This document shows positions 35,258-43,516 of a DNA stretch of 64,000 nt, piece after piece. The position numbers and the translations under genes were made by a program. The notes below the pieces were generated by a model that saw nothing but the letters and a program-made list of their open reading frames with translations, ran no database searches and was not told the origin of the DNA. The DNA lies in contig CACNLV010000001.1 in assembly GCA_902621345.1 (NCBI GenBank), positions 1 to 64,000 on the forward strand, in the 5' to 3' direction. The DNA comes from an uncultured Pelagibacteraceae bacterium. Lineage in GTDB: Bacteria; Pseudomonadota; Alphaproteobacteria; Pelagibacterales; Pelagibacteraceae. The first letter of the stretch is position 1. Each line of letters starts with the position of its first letter.

Positions 35258-36586
35258 ATGACAGATATATTTTCTTTAAGTCTTGAAGAACTTGCAGACA
35301 AGATTAAAGACGCCCAACTCACTTCAGTTGATGTTTGTGAAAAGTATATTGAAAGAATAAACAAATTTGACAAAGATATAAAGGCATGGGCCCATTTCGA
35401 TAAAAAAGTTTTGTTGGAAAAAGCTTCTGAGGCTGATGATTATAGAAGATCTGGAAAACCAACTGGTCCGCTTCACGGTGTACCCATTGCGGTTAAAGAC
35501 ATCATTGGCACAGTTGATATGCCAACAGAATGTGGAACAGTTATAAGAAAAGGTAAATCATATTCACAAAATGCAGAAATAATAGATTTGCTTCATGCAT
35601 CCGGAGCAATTGTAATGGGTAAAACAGCAACCTCAGAACTTGCTTATTTAGGACCTCCGGCAACCACAAATCCGCACGATAAAACAAGAACACCAGGTGG
35701 TTCCTCAAGCGGATCTGCCGCATCTGTGGCTTCTTTTATGGCACCTGCATCAATTGGATCTCAAACTGGTGGATCTATTATTAGACCAGCATCTTATTGT
35801 GGAGTAGTGGGATATAAGCCTAGTTACGGATTAATATCTAGAAATGGTGTTTTGAGAACATCTTATAGTCTAGATCATATAGGAATTTTTGGACGAAAAG
35901 TTGAAGATGTGGCTATGTTGGCAAAAGTTCTCATAAAAAAAGATAAATTTGATCCAGCAACCATACATTACTCAACAGAAAATATTTTATCTGAAACAAA
36001 AAAAGGACCTCTGTTCGATCCAAAATTTATTTTTTACAAAACTGAACATTGGAAATTAATAGATAAAAAGTCTAGAGAGTCGTTTGAATACTTCATTAAA
36101 TCATTTAAAAAAAATATTGAGATTTTTGATACTCCTTCTTATTTTAAGGATATACATAAATACCATCAAATTATTCATGAGACTGATTTAGCTAATAATT
36201 TTTCAGTTTATTTTAAAAAATTTAAAAAAAAATTGTCTAAGTATATGCAAGATGCAATCACAAGAGGAAATAAATATTCGGCCAAAGAGTATGCAGAGGC
36301 AATTGATTTTATGAAAAGAAGTTATGAGTCATACCAAGAAGTTTTTGAGGATTATCATGGAGTATTGTCGCCAGCTAGTCCAGGTGTTGCGCCCACAGGT
36401 TTAAAAAGTACAGGAACAGCGGAATTTAATAAAGTTTGGTCTTATCTTGGGACGCCATGTATTTCGTTACCTTTACTTGAGGGAGAAAATAATTTACCAT
36501 TAGGTATTCAATTAATTGGCAATAAATATGATGATCATAGATTTTTAGGAGTTGCTAATTGGTTAGAGAAAGAATGTCAGGAATAA
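35258..36586 (+). CDS. Amidase signature family hydrolase (GatA-like)
   Basis: A 442-residue amidase with the Ser-cisSer-Lys triad region: Lys in VPIAVKDIIGTVDMPTECGT, the Gly/Ser-rich GGSSSGSAASVAS and the nucleophile stretch GSQTGGSIIRPASYCGVVGY. It is shorter than typical GatA and has no gatC/gatB neighbours, so it is probably a catabolic amidase releasing ammonia from a small amide. It follows the TRAP permease by 7 bp, so the transported compound or a derivative might be its substrate. Confidence 0.88.
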   Translation: MTDIFSLSLEELADKIKDAQLTSVDVCEKYIERINKFDKDIKAWAHFDKKVLLEKASEADDYRRSGKPTGPLHGVPIAVKDIIGTVDMPTECGTVIRKGKSYSQNAEIIDLLHASGAIVMGKTATSELAYLGPPATTNPHDKTRTPGGSSSGSAASVASFMAPASIGSQTGGSIIRPASYCGVVGYKPSYGLISRNGVLRTSYSLDHIGIFGRKVEDVAMLAKVLIKKDKFDPATIHYSTENILSETKKGPLFDPKFIFYKTEHWKLIDKKSRESFEYFIKSFKKNIEIFDTPSYFKDIHKYHQIIHETDLANNFSVYFKKFKKKLSKYMQDAITRGNKYSAKEYAEAIDFMKRSYESYQEVFEDYHGVLSPASPGVAPTGLKSTGTAEFNKVWSYLGTPCISLPLLEGENNLPLGIQLIGNKYDDHRFLGVANWLEKECQE

Positions 36587-36587
36587 A

Positions 36588-36764
36588 ATGAATAAAATTA
36601 CTACAATCATAGGATTATCTTTTGCAGTTTTTTTTTTAATTGGTTTAGCAACAACTCTAACGAGATCAATGATGATAGGCTTTTTGGATGTTATCCCAGT
36701 TTATCTTTTAATGGGTGCAGCAATCATCATGATGATATACGAAGCCTTCTTTGATAAAGATTAG
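36588..36764 (+). CDS. Two-helix mini membrane protein, 58 aa
   Basis: A short gene starting 1 bp after the amidase stop, too small for usual ORF thresholds. The product has two hydrophobic segments (about residues 4-24 and 34-54) separated by RSMMIGFLD and ends with YEAFFDKD. The overall look resembles other small SAR11 membrane proteins, but I do not recognise the family. Tight spacing and normal codon use argue that it is translated. Confidence 0.6.
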   Translation: MNKITTIIGLSFAVFFLIGLATTLTRSMMIGFLDVIPVYLLMGAAIIMMIYEAFFDKD

Positions 36765-36775
36765 TATCAATTAAA

Positions 36776-37681
36776 TTGAAAAATATTAAGACAGATATAT
36801 TCTCATACTCACTATTATTTATACAACCAATCTTTATGGCTAGTAACCTAGTTGTAGCTAGGGGTGGTGTTGAATCCGTTCCACCTATTTCACTTGCATT
36901 TTGGCGTTGGACAGTTGTTTTTTTAATTTTGTTACCATTCACTTATGTAACTTTAAAAAATAATTTTCATATAATTAAAAAGGAATATAAAAAATTATTT
37001 TTTTTAGGATCAATGGGATGTGGTGTATGTGGCGCCTTCCCTTTTTTAGCTGGTGAGACAACAACTGTTATCAATATGGGAATAATTTACACATCCTCTC
37101 CAGTTTTTATTATTTTAATCTCATATTTTTTTTTTCATGAGAAAATAAATACAACAAAGATAATTGGCTTAATTACTTGCTTGATCGGAGTGCTTATCAT
37201 CATTATTAAAGGTGATTTCGACTTACTGATTAATCTTAAATTTACAATTGGTGATTTGTGGATGTTGGCTGCTGCAATTGGATGGGCTTTATATTCAATT
37301 TATTTATTCTATTGGAAATCTAAATTAAAAATTTTTGATAGATTTACTATGATTTCTTTTTTTGGTGCGTTGAGTTTGTTACCTTTTTACGTTGGCGAAG
37401 AATTATTTTATAAAGAGACTATTTTTGCGACAGAATTCTATTTATGGGTAATCTTTGCAGCTATATCACCAGGGATTATTGCTTTTACTCTTTACACTAT
37501 AGCTCAGAAAAAATTAGGTGCATCGTTGACTGGCTTTACACTTTATGTTTTTACAGTTTATGGAGCAATTTATGGATACTTTTTATTTGACGAAAAATTT
37601 GAGAATTTTCATATTATTGGAACCATTTTAGTTTTCTTTGGCGTATATTTGGCTAAGAAAAATAATGTTAAAAAAGTTTAG
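36776..37681 (+). CDS. EamA/DMT-superfamily permease
   Basis: A 301-residue drug/metabolite transporter family protein with ten predicted helices in two EamA repeats (about residues 10-145 and 155-295). Family text includes LAFWRWTVVFLILLPF, TVINMGIIYTSSPVFIIL, LITCLIGVLIIIIKG and the second-repeat IIGTILVFFGVYLAKK. It begins at TTG 36776; the next Met would remove the first helix. The substrate is unknown (amino acids or other metabolites in this family). It overlaps the alpha/beta hydrolase gene by 17 bp. Confidence 0.9.
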   Translation: MKNIKTDIFSYSLLFIQPIFMASNLVVARGGVESVPPISLAFWRWTVVFLILLPFTYVTLKNNFHIIKKEYKKLFFLGSMGCGVCGAFPFLAGETTTVINMGIIYTSSPVFIILISYFFFHEKINTTKIIGLITCLIGVLIIIIKGDFDLLINLKFTIGDLWMLAAAIGWALYSIYLFYWKSKLKIFDRFTMISFFGALSLLPFYVGEELFYKETIFATEFYLWVIFAAISPGIIAFTLYTIAQKKLGASLTGFTLYVFTVYGAIYGYFLFDEKFENFHIIGTILVFFGVYLAKKNNVKKV

Positions 37682-38483
37682 GAATAATTTGTTATCATTT
37701 TTACAACTAATAATTTTAGTTTACCTTTTTCTTTTGGCATTTCTTTATTTTTATCAAAGAAATTTAATGTACCATCCTGATGAAAACAATTATTTTAACG
37801 ATAAACTTTCAGTTAATATTGAAGAGGTTGAAATATCAACACAAGACGGATTAGGCTTGTTAGGCTGGTATCATGAAAAAGATATAAGAAAAAATAAAAC
37901 AATTTTATTTTTTCATGGGAATGCTGGATCTTTAGAAAATAGAATTCATAAATTGAATCATTTTAGAGACATGAGTGTTAATTTTTTAATAGTTGCCTGG
38001 AGAGGTTTTAGCGGCAATGAGGGCAAACCATCAGAAATTGGATTATACGAGGATGGTGAAAGTGCAATTAGATGGTTGATGAAAAAAGGTGTGGATGAAA
38101 AAAATATAGTAATTTATGGAGAGTCATTAGGAACAGGAGTTGCAACACATTTATCCCAAAATAGAAATTTTGCAGGTATAATTTTAGAAACCCCATTTAC
38201 ATCAATGATTGACGCTGCTAAAAAATTTTATCCATATATACCCGTTGGTCTTTTACTAAAAGATAAATTTGAAAATAAAAATAAAATTAAAAATGTTAAG
38301 TCTCCAATTTTGATAATGCACGGTGAAAAAGATCAAATAGTCCCTTTTGAGATGGGTCAAAAGATGTTCGAAATAGCTAATGAACCTAAATATTCTTATT
38401 TTACCAAATATGACAATCATATGATGGAGTATGATGAGAATCTTATAAAAACATTAAATTCATTTTTAATTAATTTAAATTAG
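37665..38483 (+). CDS. Membrane-anchored alpha/beta hydrolase, ABHD13/BEM46-like
   Basis: A 272-residue alpha/beta hydrolase with one N-terminal helix (about residues 9-31). The oxyanion block is LFFHGNAGSLENR, the nucleophile elbow YGESLGTGVA (Ser), the acid LIMHGEKDQIVP and the base His in KYDNHMMEYD. That layout matches the BEM46/ABHD13/YfhR group of putative serine peptidases or esterases. I start at ATG 37665 within the end of the permease gene, because the frame upstream is antithetical to the permease coding. Substrate unknown. Confidence 0.88.
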   Translation: MLKKFRNNLLSFLQLIILVYLFLLAFLYFYQRNLMYHPDENNYFNDKLSVNIEEVEISTQDGLGLLGWYHEKDIRKNKTILFFHGNAGSLENRIHKLNHFRDMSVNFLIVAWRGFSGNEGKPSEIGLYEDGESAIRWLMKKGVDEKNIVIYGESLGTGVATHLSQNRNFAGIILETPFTSMIDAAKKFYPYIPVGLLLKDKFENKNKIKNVKSPILIMHGEKDQIVPFEMGQKMFEIANEPKYSYFTKYDNHMMEYDENLIKTLNSFLINLN

Positions 38484-38532
38484 GCCATATTCTAAACAAA
38501 TAGTACTCAAGATTTAATTTTACGCTTAAAAA

Positions 38533-39096
38533 GTGAAAATTTTTTATTTAATCACAATTTTAACATTAACTTTAAAAGGTTTTGCTTTCTCAAAAGATAA
38601 TTCATTTTATCCTGATGATTTATTTCATATAGATCATATGGACTCACACAATAAAAAATTTGCACTATATTTTAAGACAAGAAAGAAATCTATTTTAGCC
38701 AGAGGTGAAGAAAGTAATTATATAAATGATTACCCAAAAGATCTTTATATCTATAATTATTCAACAAAGTCCTCTTCACCATTGATCTCTTATGATTGGT
38801 TTCCCTCTCAAGCTAAGTTTCATTTAGCGGATTATGACTTTCCTATATTTCCAGATGATTTCGCTTATTACCTTTTAAAAGACGATAAAACACTAGTAAT
38901 GATTAGTGCAGTTAAAAGTTTAAATGCTAATTTTAAATATGATATTTTTAATAAGAAACTTGAAGTTTACTCTACTACAGGAAAATTTGATTTTATTATT
39001 TCCTCTTTCTCTAAAGATTGTGGGCATTATAAATTTAAGGATAATTATAAGTGTACTATTTATAAACCTTTAATTTCGAGTAATTTAATTAACTAA
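38533..39096 (+). CDS. Secreted protein of unknown function
   Basis: A 187-residue protein starting at GTG 38533, with a signal peptide (about residues 1-20, MKIFYLITILTLTLKGFAFS). The mature part is rich in aromatic and charged residues (DSHNKKFALYFKTRKKSILA, YDWFPSQAKFHLADYDFP), with a Cys pair near the C-terminus (KDCGHYKFKDNYKCTIY). It resembles no family I know. Its end overlaps the convergent ftsY by 8 bp. Confidence 0.65.
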   Translation: MKIFYLITILTLTLKGFAFSKDNSFYPDDLFHIDHMDSHNKKFALYFKTRKKSILARGEESNYINDYPKDLYIYNYSTKSSSPLISYDWFPSQAKFHLADYDFPIFPDDFAYYLLKDDKTLVMISAVKSLNANFKYDIFNKKLEVYSTTGKFDFIISSFSKDCGHYKFKDNYKCTIYKPLISSNLIN

Positions 39097-40006
39097 CTTG
39101 CGTAAAAGCCTCAGCAAATTTTTCTGCATTGAATAATTCTAAATCATCTTCTTTTTCACCTAAACCTAAAGCAATAATAGGTAGTTGATATTTTTTTGCT
39201 ATTGCCAGCAGAATACCACCTTTGGCAGTTCCATCTAATTTAGTCATGATTAGACCAGTTAAAGGAATAATTTTGTTAAATTCTTCCACTTGATTAATCA
39301 CATTCTGTCCTGATGTTGCATCTAAAACTAAAATAATATTGTGAGGAGCATCTTGGTCAATTTTTTTTGTTACATTAGCTATTTTTTTATATTCCTCCAT
39401 TAAATTTTTTTTATTTTGTAGTCTTCCAGCAGTATCGATTAAAACTTGGTGAAAATTATTTTTGATCGCTTCCTCAACTGCTTTGTATGCCACCGATGCT
39501 GGATCAGAACCTTGAGATGATTTAGTTAATTTAACATCGATTTTATTTGCCCAATTTTCTAATTGTTCAATAGCAGCTGCACGAAAAGTATCAGAAGCAG
39601 CAAACATAACTTTGTTGCCATTAGTTTTTAATATTTTACCTATTTTACCAATTGTTGTTGTTTTACCAACACCATTTACTCCTGAGATTAAAGTTGCATT
39701 GAGTTTATTTTTTTTTTCAAAAAAAGAATTATTTTCTAAAGGCTTCATTAAATTTACAATGTACTCTTTTAAAATAATATTTATCTCGGTAGATAGATCT
39801 TTGTTGGGATCAATCTTTTTATTCGAAATGATTTCTTTAATTTCAGATGCAGCCTCTACACCAACATCAGACTCAATTAAAAACTCCTCAATTTTATCTA
39901 AATTCTTATCGTCTATCTCTTTTTTTATTATTATTTCTTTTAATCCAGATGTCAGTGCAGAAGCACTTTTTTTAAAACCTATCTTAAATTTGTCAAAAAT
40001 TCCCAT
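39089..40006 (-). CDS. ftsY: Signal recognition particle receptor FtsY
   Basis: A 305-residue SRP receptor GTPase that docks ribosome-SRP complexes at the membrane. The N domain starts MGIFDKFKIGFKKSASALTS; the G domain has G1 SGVNGVGKTTTIGK, G2 DTFRAAAIEQL, G3 DTAGRLQNK, G4 TKLDGTAKGG. The acidic A domain of enterobacterial FtsY is absent, as in many Alphaproteobacteria. It shares one base with the dapF stop. The partner gene ffh is 1 kb away on the other strand. Confidence 0.97.
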   Translation of the reverse strand: MGIFDKFKIGFKKSASALTSGLKEIIIKKEIDDKNLDKIEEFLIESDVGVEAASEIKEIISNKKIDPNKDLSTEINIILKEYIVNLMKPLENNSFFEKKNKLNATLISGVNGVGKTTTIGKIGKILKTNGNKVMFAASDTFRAAAIEQLENWANKIDVKLTKSSQGSDPASVAYKAVEEAIKNNFHQVLIDTAGRLQNKKNLMEEYKKIANVTKKIDQDAPHNIILVLDATSGQNVINQVEEFNKIIPLTGLIMTKLDGTAKGGILLAIAKKYQLPIIALGLGEKEDDLELFNAEKFAEAFTQVS

Positions 40007-40830
40007 TATAGTTTGATCTCAATTTCTTTTATTTCTGAAACAGGTCCTTTCATGTGGATTGAATTTCTATCATCTATAAGAATTGATAACTTACCTGTTT
40101 GAAATTCTATGTCTGTTTTATTTTCATTAAGATTGTTTAATTTACCAGCAAATGCAGTTGCGCATGCAGCTGTTCCACATGCTTTGGTTAGCCCAGCCCC
40201 TCTCTCCCATACTTTCACTTTAATCAAATTTTTATTAATTATTTTAGCAATTGTAACATTACATTTTTCTGGAAAAATTTTATGATTTTCAATTTTGGGT
40301 CCAATTTTTTCAATACTAAAATTTTCAATTTCGTTTACAAAAAAAACAATATGTGGATTTCCAACATTAACAGCAGTACCACCAAAATGTTCTTTATTAT
40401 TCAAATCAGTGATCCCAATATTCAAATTTTTAGTATCTAATTTTTCCGATAAGGGAATTTCGTTCCATTGTAATTTTGCTTTACCAATTTCAGTTGTAAC
40501 AACATTTTTATCTAAAATTTTTGACTCTAAGTTTCCATTTAAAGTAGATAAGATGATCTTTTCAGCTTTTGTCTCTTCAGAGATTAATTTTGCAACACAT
40601 CTTGTGCCATTTCCACATGCACCAGACTCCCCTCCATCAGAATTAAAAAATTTTAAATTCGCATCACTTGATTTGCTGGTCTCAATAAATATTAATTGAT
40701 CACAACCAATAAAATTTCTATCACAAATCTTTATAATCTGATCTTTAGTTAAATCGGTAATTTTTTGTCTATTATCAATGATGACAAAATCATTACCTAA
40801 TCCATCCATTTTAAAAGCTCTTATCTCCAT
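40006..40830 (-). CDS. dapF: Diaminopimelate epimerase
   Basis: A 274-residue PLP-independent racemase converting LL- to meso-diaminopimelate for lysine and peptidoglycan. Both catalytic Cys are present, Cys72 in GGESGACGNGTRC and Cys218 in LTKACGTAACATA, with the N-terminal MEIRAFKMDGLGNDFVIID. It is divergent from the RNA element and ffh and is followed directly by ftsY, with a one-base overlap. Confidence 0.97.
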   Translation of the reverse strand: MEIRAFKMDGLGNDFVIIDNRQKITDLTKDQIIKICDRNFIGCDQLIFIETSKSSDANLKFFNSDGGESGACGNGTRCVAKLISEETKAEKIILSTLNGNLESKILDKNVVTTEIGKAKLQWNEIPLSEKLDTKNLNIGITDLNNKEHFGGTAVNVGNPHIVFFVNEIENFSIEKIGPKIENHKIFPEKCNVTIAKIINKNLIKVKVWERGAGLTKACGTAACATAFAGKLNNLNENKTDIEFQTGKLSILIDDRNSIHMKGPVSEIKEIEIKL

Positions 40831-40852
40831 ATATAGTTATTTAACTTATTTA

Positions 40853-40878
40853 TTGACTTTTTGAACCTCTATTATAGT
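40853..40878 (+). promoter_or_regulatory. Candidate promoter for the RNA element and ffh
   Basis: TTGACT (40853-40858) and TATAGT (40873-40878), spacer 14 bp, or the overlapping TATTAT (40870-40875). The spacer is shorter than ideal. A start expected at about 40882-40885 would fall at the base of the predicted RNA stem (40881-40888), which supports the pairing of promoter and RNA. Confidence 0.4.
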
Positions 40879-40880
40879 TT

Positions 40881-40980
40881 GTGGCAGTTTCCGCAAAAAC
40901 GTTAAATTTGCGGTGTCTTTGGAAACAAAGAGATCGACACTAGTCAGCGAGGGTTCGCCCACTAGTGCGGTTACTGCTGT
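40881..40980 (+). ncRNA. Predicted structured RNA (four-way junction) upstream of ffh
   Basis: This 100-nt intergenic stretch has 49 G or C bases. Stems readable on the plus strand are: P1, 40881-40888 with 40973-40980 (including G-U pairs); P2, 40891-40897 with 40907-40913 (7 bp); P3, 40916-40921 with 40926-40931, closed by a GAAA tetraloop; P4, 40938-40944 with 40961-40967, containing a GGG-TTCG-CCC tip. CCGC at 40891 could instead pair with GCGG at 40967-40970, extending P1, so two states are possible. No T-run follows, and ATG of ffh is 11 nt downstream without a clear SD, suggesting a leader. It lacks the SRP RNA core sequence. Confidence 0.65.
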
Positions 40981-40991
40981 GTAAAATAAAT

Positions 40992-42350
40992 ATGTTTGAA
41001 AATTTGACAAATAAATTTGAGGAAGTCTTTTCCTCTTTAAAAAAAGCACCTTCGCTTGATGAGCGTCAAGTTGATGAAGGTCTGAGATCCATTAGGCAAG
41101 CTTTATTAGAAGCTGACGTATCACTTGATGTTGCAAAAGAGTTTATTGAGAAAGTTAAACCTAAAGCTTTAGGACAAGAAATCATCAGATCTACATCTCC
41201 TGGCGATATGGTTGTTAAGATTGTTTACGATGAATTAGTGTCTTTATTAGGTGAAAAAAATAATGATGTAAATCTTAATGCCGTACCACCAGTGTCTATG
41301 ATGTTAGTTGGTCTACAAGGTTCTGGTAAAACTACAACTACCGCTAAACTTGCAAAATATTTGGAAAATAACAAAAAAAAGAGAGTTATGATGGTGAGTT
41401 TAGATATTTATAGGCCAGCCGCCCAAGAGCAATTAAAATCTTTAGGTGAACAAAATAATATTTTAACTTTGCCAATAATTGAAGGGCAACAACCAGCTGA
41501 TATTTGTCAAAGAGCAATTAGTGCTGCAAATCTAAGTGGTGCTGATGTCATTTTATTTGATACAGCAGGTAGAACACAAATAGACTTGCAAATGATGAGT
41601 GAAATAAAACAAATCGAGAATATAATTAAACCTACTGAAACTTTTTTAGTTGCTGACTCTTTGACTGGTCAAGTAGCAGCATCCGTAGCAAAAGAATTTA
41701 AAGATACTGTAAATCTCTCTGGTATTATTTTAACAAGAGCTGATGGTGATGCAAGAGGTGGAGCCGCAGTTAGTATGAAATTTATCTCACAAGTACCAAT
41801 TAAATTTTTGGGTATAGGAGAAAAAATTAATAATCTTGAGGTTTTTCATCCAGATAGAATTGCTAATAGAATTTTAGGGATGGGAGATATTGTTTCTCTA
41901 GTAGAGAAAGCGACTCAAGATCTTGGAGAAGAAAATATTAAAAAGGCAGAAGAGAATTTAAAAAAGGGACAATTCTCTATGGAAGATTATTTAGCACAAC
42001 TAAGACAAATGAAAAAAATGGGTGGAATAGAAGGCATCATGTCTTTTATGCCTGGTGTTTCAAAAGTTAAATCACAAATGGATGCGGCTGGAATTGATGA
42101 GAGTATTATTACAAAGAATGAAGCTATAATATTGTCTATGACAAAAAAAGAGAGAGAGAACCCAAAGATAATTGATGGTTCTAGAAAAAAAAGAATTGCT
42201 AATGGTTCTGGCACAGATCCAGCCACTATCAATAAGTTGTTAAAACAATTTAAAATGATGTCTGAAATGATGAAAAAGATGTCAAAGGGTAATCTGAAAG
42301 GTATGACTGACAAAGGAATACCTCCAGAATTATTTAATCAATTAAAGTAA
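40992..42350 (+). CDS. ffh: Signal recognition particle protein Ffh
   Basis: A 452-residue GTPase that binds signal peptides on the ribosome and, with 4.5S RNA, targets them via FtsY. N domain (MFENLTNKFEEVFSSLKKAP), G domain with G1 GLQGSGKTTTTAK, DIYRPAAQEQL, DTAGRTQID and TRADGDARGGAAVS, then a Met-rich M domain (MKKMGGIEGIMSFMPG onward) ending PPELFNQLK. I start at ATG 40992; the longer frame upstream would read into the RNA element. No SD-like sequence is seen before it, which fits control by the structured leader. It heads the ffh-rpsP-trmD-rplS run. Confidence 0.97.
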   Translation: MFENLTNKFEEVFSSLKKAPSLDERQVDEGLRSIRQALLEADVSLDVAKEFIEKVKPKALGQEIIRSTSPGDMVVKIVYDELVSLLGEKNNDVNLNAVPPVSMMLVGLQGSGKTTTTAKLAKYLENNKKKRVMMVSLDIYRPAAQEQLKSLGEQNNILTLPIIEGQQPADICQRAISAANLSGADVILFDTAGRTQIDLQMMSEIKQIENIIKPTETFLVADSLTGQVAASVAKEFKDTVNLSGIILTRADGDARGGAAVSMKFISQVPIKFLGIGEKINNLEVFHPDRIANRILGMGDIVSLVEKATQDLGEENIKKAEENLKKGQFSMEDYLAQLRQMKKMGGIEGIMSFMPGVSKVKSQMDAAGIDESIITKNEAIILSMTKKERENPKIIDGSRKKRIANGSGTDPATINKLLKQFKMMSEMMKKMSKGNLKGMTDKGIPPELFNQLK

Positions 42351-42364
42351 AAGAAGGAGAGTGA

Positions 42365-42799
42365 ATGTTAAAGTTAAGATTATCAAGAGGCGGAACTAAG
42401 AAAAGACCCGTTTATAAAGTAGTTGTTGCAGACAGTCGTTTTGCAAGAGATGGTAGATTTATAGAGAAAGTGGGATTTTTTAATCCACTATTACCAAAGG
42501 AAAAAAAGGAAAGAATTGGATTAGAAGCAGAACGAATAAAGTATTGGTTGGGTCAAGGCGCACAACCAACAACTAGAGTAGCAAGAATTTTAGGTGAAAA
42601 TGAATTAATGCCTATGCCGGCGAATGGAAATAATCCTCAGAAAGCTATTCCAAAAAAAGATCGAAAAAAAGAAGGCAGTGAGGAAGCAAAAAAAGAGGAA
42701 GCTCCAAAAGCAGAAGCAAAAAAAGAGGAAGCTCCAAAAGCAGAAGCTAAAAAAGAGGAAGCTCCAAAAGCAGAAGCTAAAAAAAAGGAAAAGAAATAA
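42365..42799 (+). CDS. rpsP: 30S ribosomal protein S16 with a repeat-rich C-terminal tail
   Basis: S16 core in residues 1-82 (MLKLRLSRGGTKKRPVYKVV, GRFIEKVGFFNPLLPKEK, RIKYWLGQGAQPTTRVARIL), which binds 16S rRNA. Residues about 92-144 are a Lys/Glu/Ala-rich extension, including three near-identical ten-residue repeats (KEEAPKAEAK). The core is complete, so the tail is an add-on. SD-like AGGAG precedes ATG. The gene that usually follows, rimM, is missing; trmD begins 14 bp later. Confidence 0.97.
   Translation: MLKLRLSRGGTKKRPVYKVVVADSRFARDGRFIEKVGFFNPLLPKEKKERIGLEAERIKYWLGQGAQPTTRVARILGENELMPMPANGNNPQKAIPKKDRKKEGSEEAKKEEAPKAEAKKEEAPKAEAKKEEAPKAEAKKKEKK
42691..42780 (+). repeat. Three 30-bp tandem repeats inside rpsP
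   Basis: Three consecutive 30-bp units at 42691, 42721 and 42751 differ by one base and encode the repeated KEEAPKAEAK tail of S16. Near-identical DNA copies indicate recent expansion by slippage, so repeat number probably varies among close relatives. Confidence 0.9.
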
Positions 42800-42813
42800 T
42801 ACAAAGATTATTT

Positions 42814-43500
42814 ATGATGCAAGCTCAAGTATTTACACTTTATCCAGAAGTTTTCCCTGGGCCTTTAAATAAAGGTATTTACAGTAAAGCAATGGTTAAA
42901 AAGTTATGGAGCTTAAAAGTAATTAATATTAGAGACTCTGCTCAAGATAAACATAAAACAGTTGATGATACTCCTTACGGTGGTGGTACAGGTATGTTAA
43001 TTAAACCAGATGTCTTGGCGAATTCTATTGATCAAAATGTGAATAAGGGAGATAAAATTTTTTATCTTTCACCAAAAGGTAAAAGATTTGATCAAAAATT
43101 TGCACAAGATTTATCTAAAGAAAAATCATTTTCTTTGATTTGTGGACAGTTTGAGGGTGTTGATGAAAGAGTTTTGGGAACAAGAAATATTGAAGAGGTG
43201 AGCATTGGAGATTATGTATTGTCTGGAGGAGAAACGGCAGCTTTGGTTATTCTAGATAGCGTTTTAAGACTTTTACCAGGAGTTTTAGGAAATGATAAAT
43301 CCTCGGCTGATGAAACTTTTGAAAACGGCCTTTTAGAGTATCCGCAGTTCACAAAACCTCAAATATGGGAAGAAAAAGCAGTGCCAGAAGTGTTATTATC
43401 TGGAGATCACAGTAAAATTAAAGACTGGCGTTTATCTCAATCTGAGGCTATAACACGCGACCGAAGACCAGATTTGTGGCAAAAATATAAGAAAAACTAA
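42814..43500 (+). CDS. trmD: tRNA (guanine-N1)-methyltransferase
   Basis: A 228-residue SPOUT-fold methyltransferase making m1G37 in tRNAs with G36, using SAM. Family blocks are [28 protein letters not shown], the knot motif [20 protein letters not shown] and [20 protein letters not shown] at 42814 or 42817. It lies in the usual rpsP-trmD-rplS order. Confidence 0.97.
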   Translation: MMQAQVFTLYPEVFPGPLNKGIYSKAMVKKLWSLKVINIRDSAQDKHKTVDDTPYGGGTGMLIKPDVLANSIDQNVNKGDKIFYLSPKGKRFDQKFAQDLSKEKSFSLICGQFEGVDERVLGTRNIEEVSIGDYVLSGGETAALVILDSVLRLLPGVLGNDKSSADETFENGLLEYPQFTKPQIWEEKAVPEVLLSGDHSKIKDWRLSQSEAITRDRRPDLWQKYKKN

Positions 43501-43516
43501 ATTGATAAATACTGAA

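Noticed and set aside
40881..40980. SRP (4.5S) RNA gene next to ffh
   Set aside because: Location and length are suggestive, but the universal core (GGAA-type apical loop flanked by the AGCA-type symmetric loop) is absent on both strands, and the stems form a junction rather than one long hairpin.
40881..40980. tRNA-like cloverleaf
   Set aside because: Stem lengths, a GAAA tetraloop and lack of TTCRA-type T-loop and acceptor CCA region do not fit a tRNA.
42691..42780. CRISPR-like repeats
   Set aside because: The 30-bp units are directly adjacent with no spacers and lie in frame inside rpsP.
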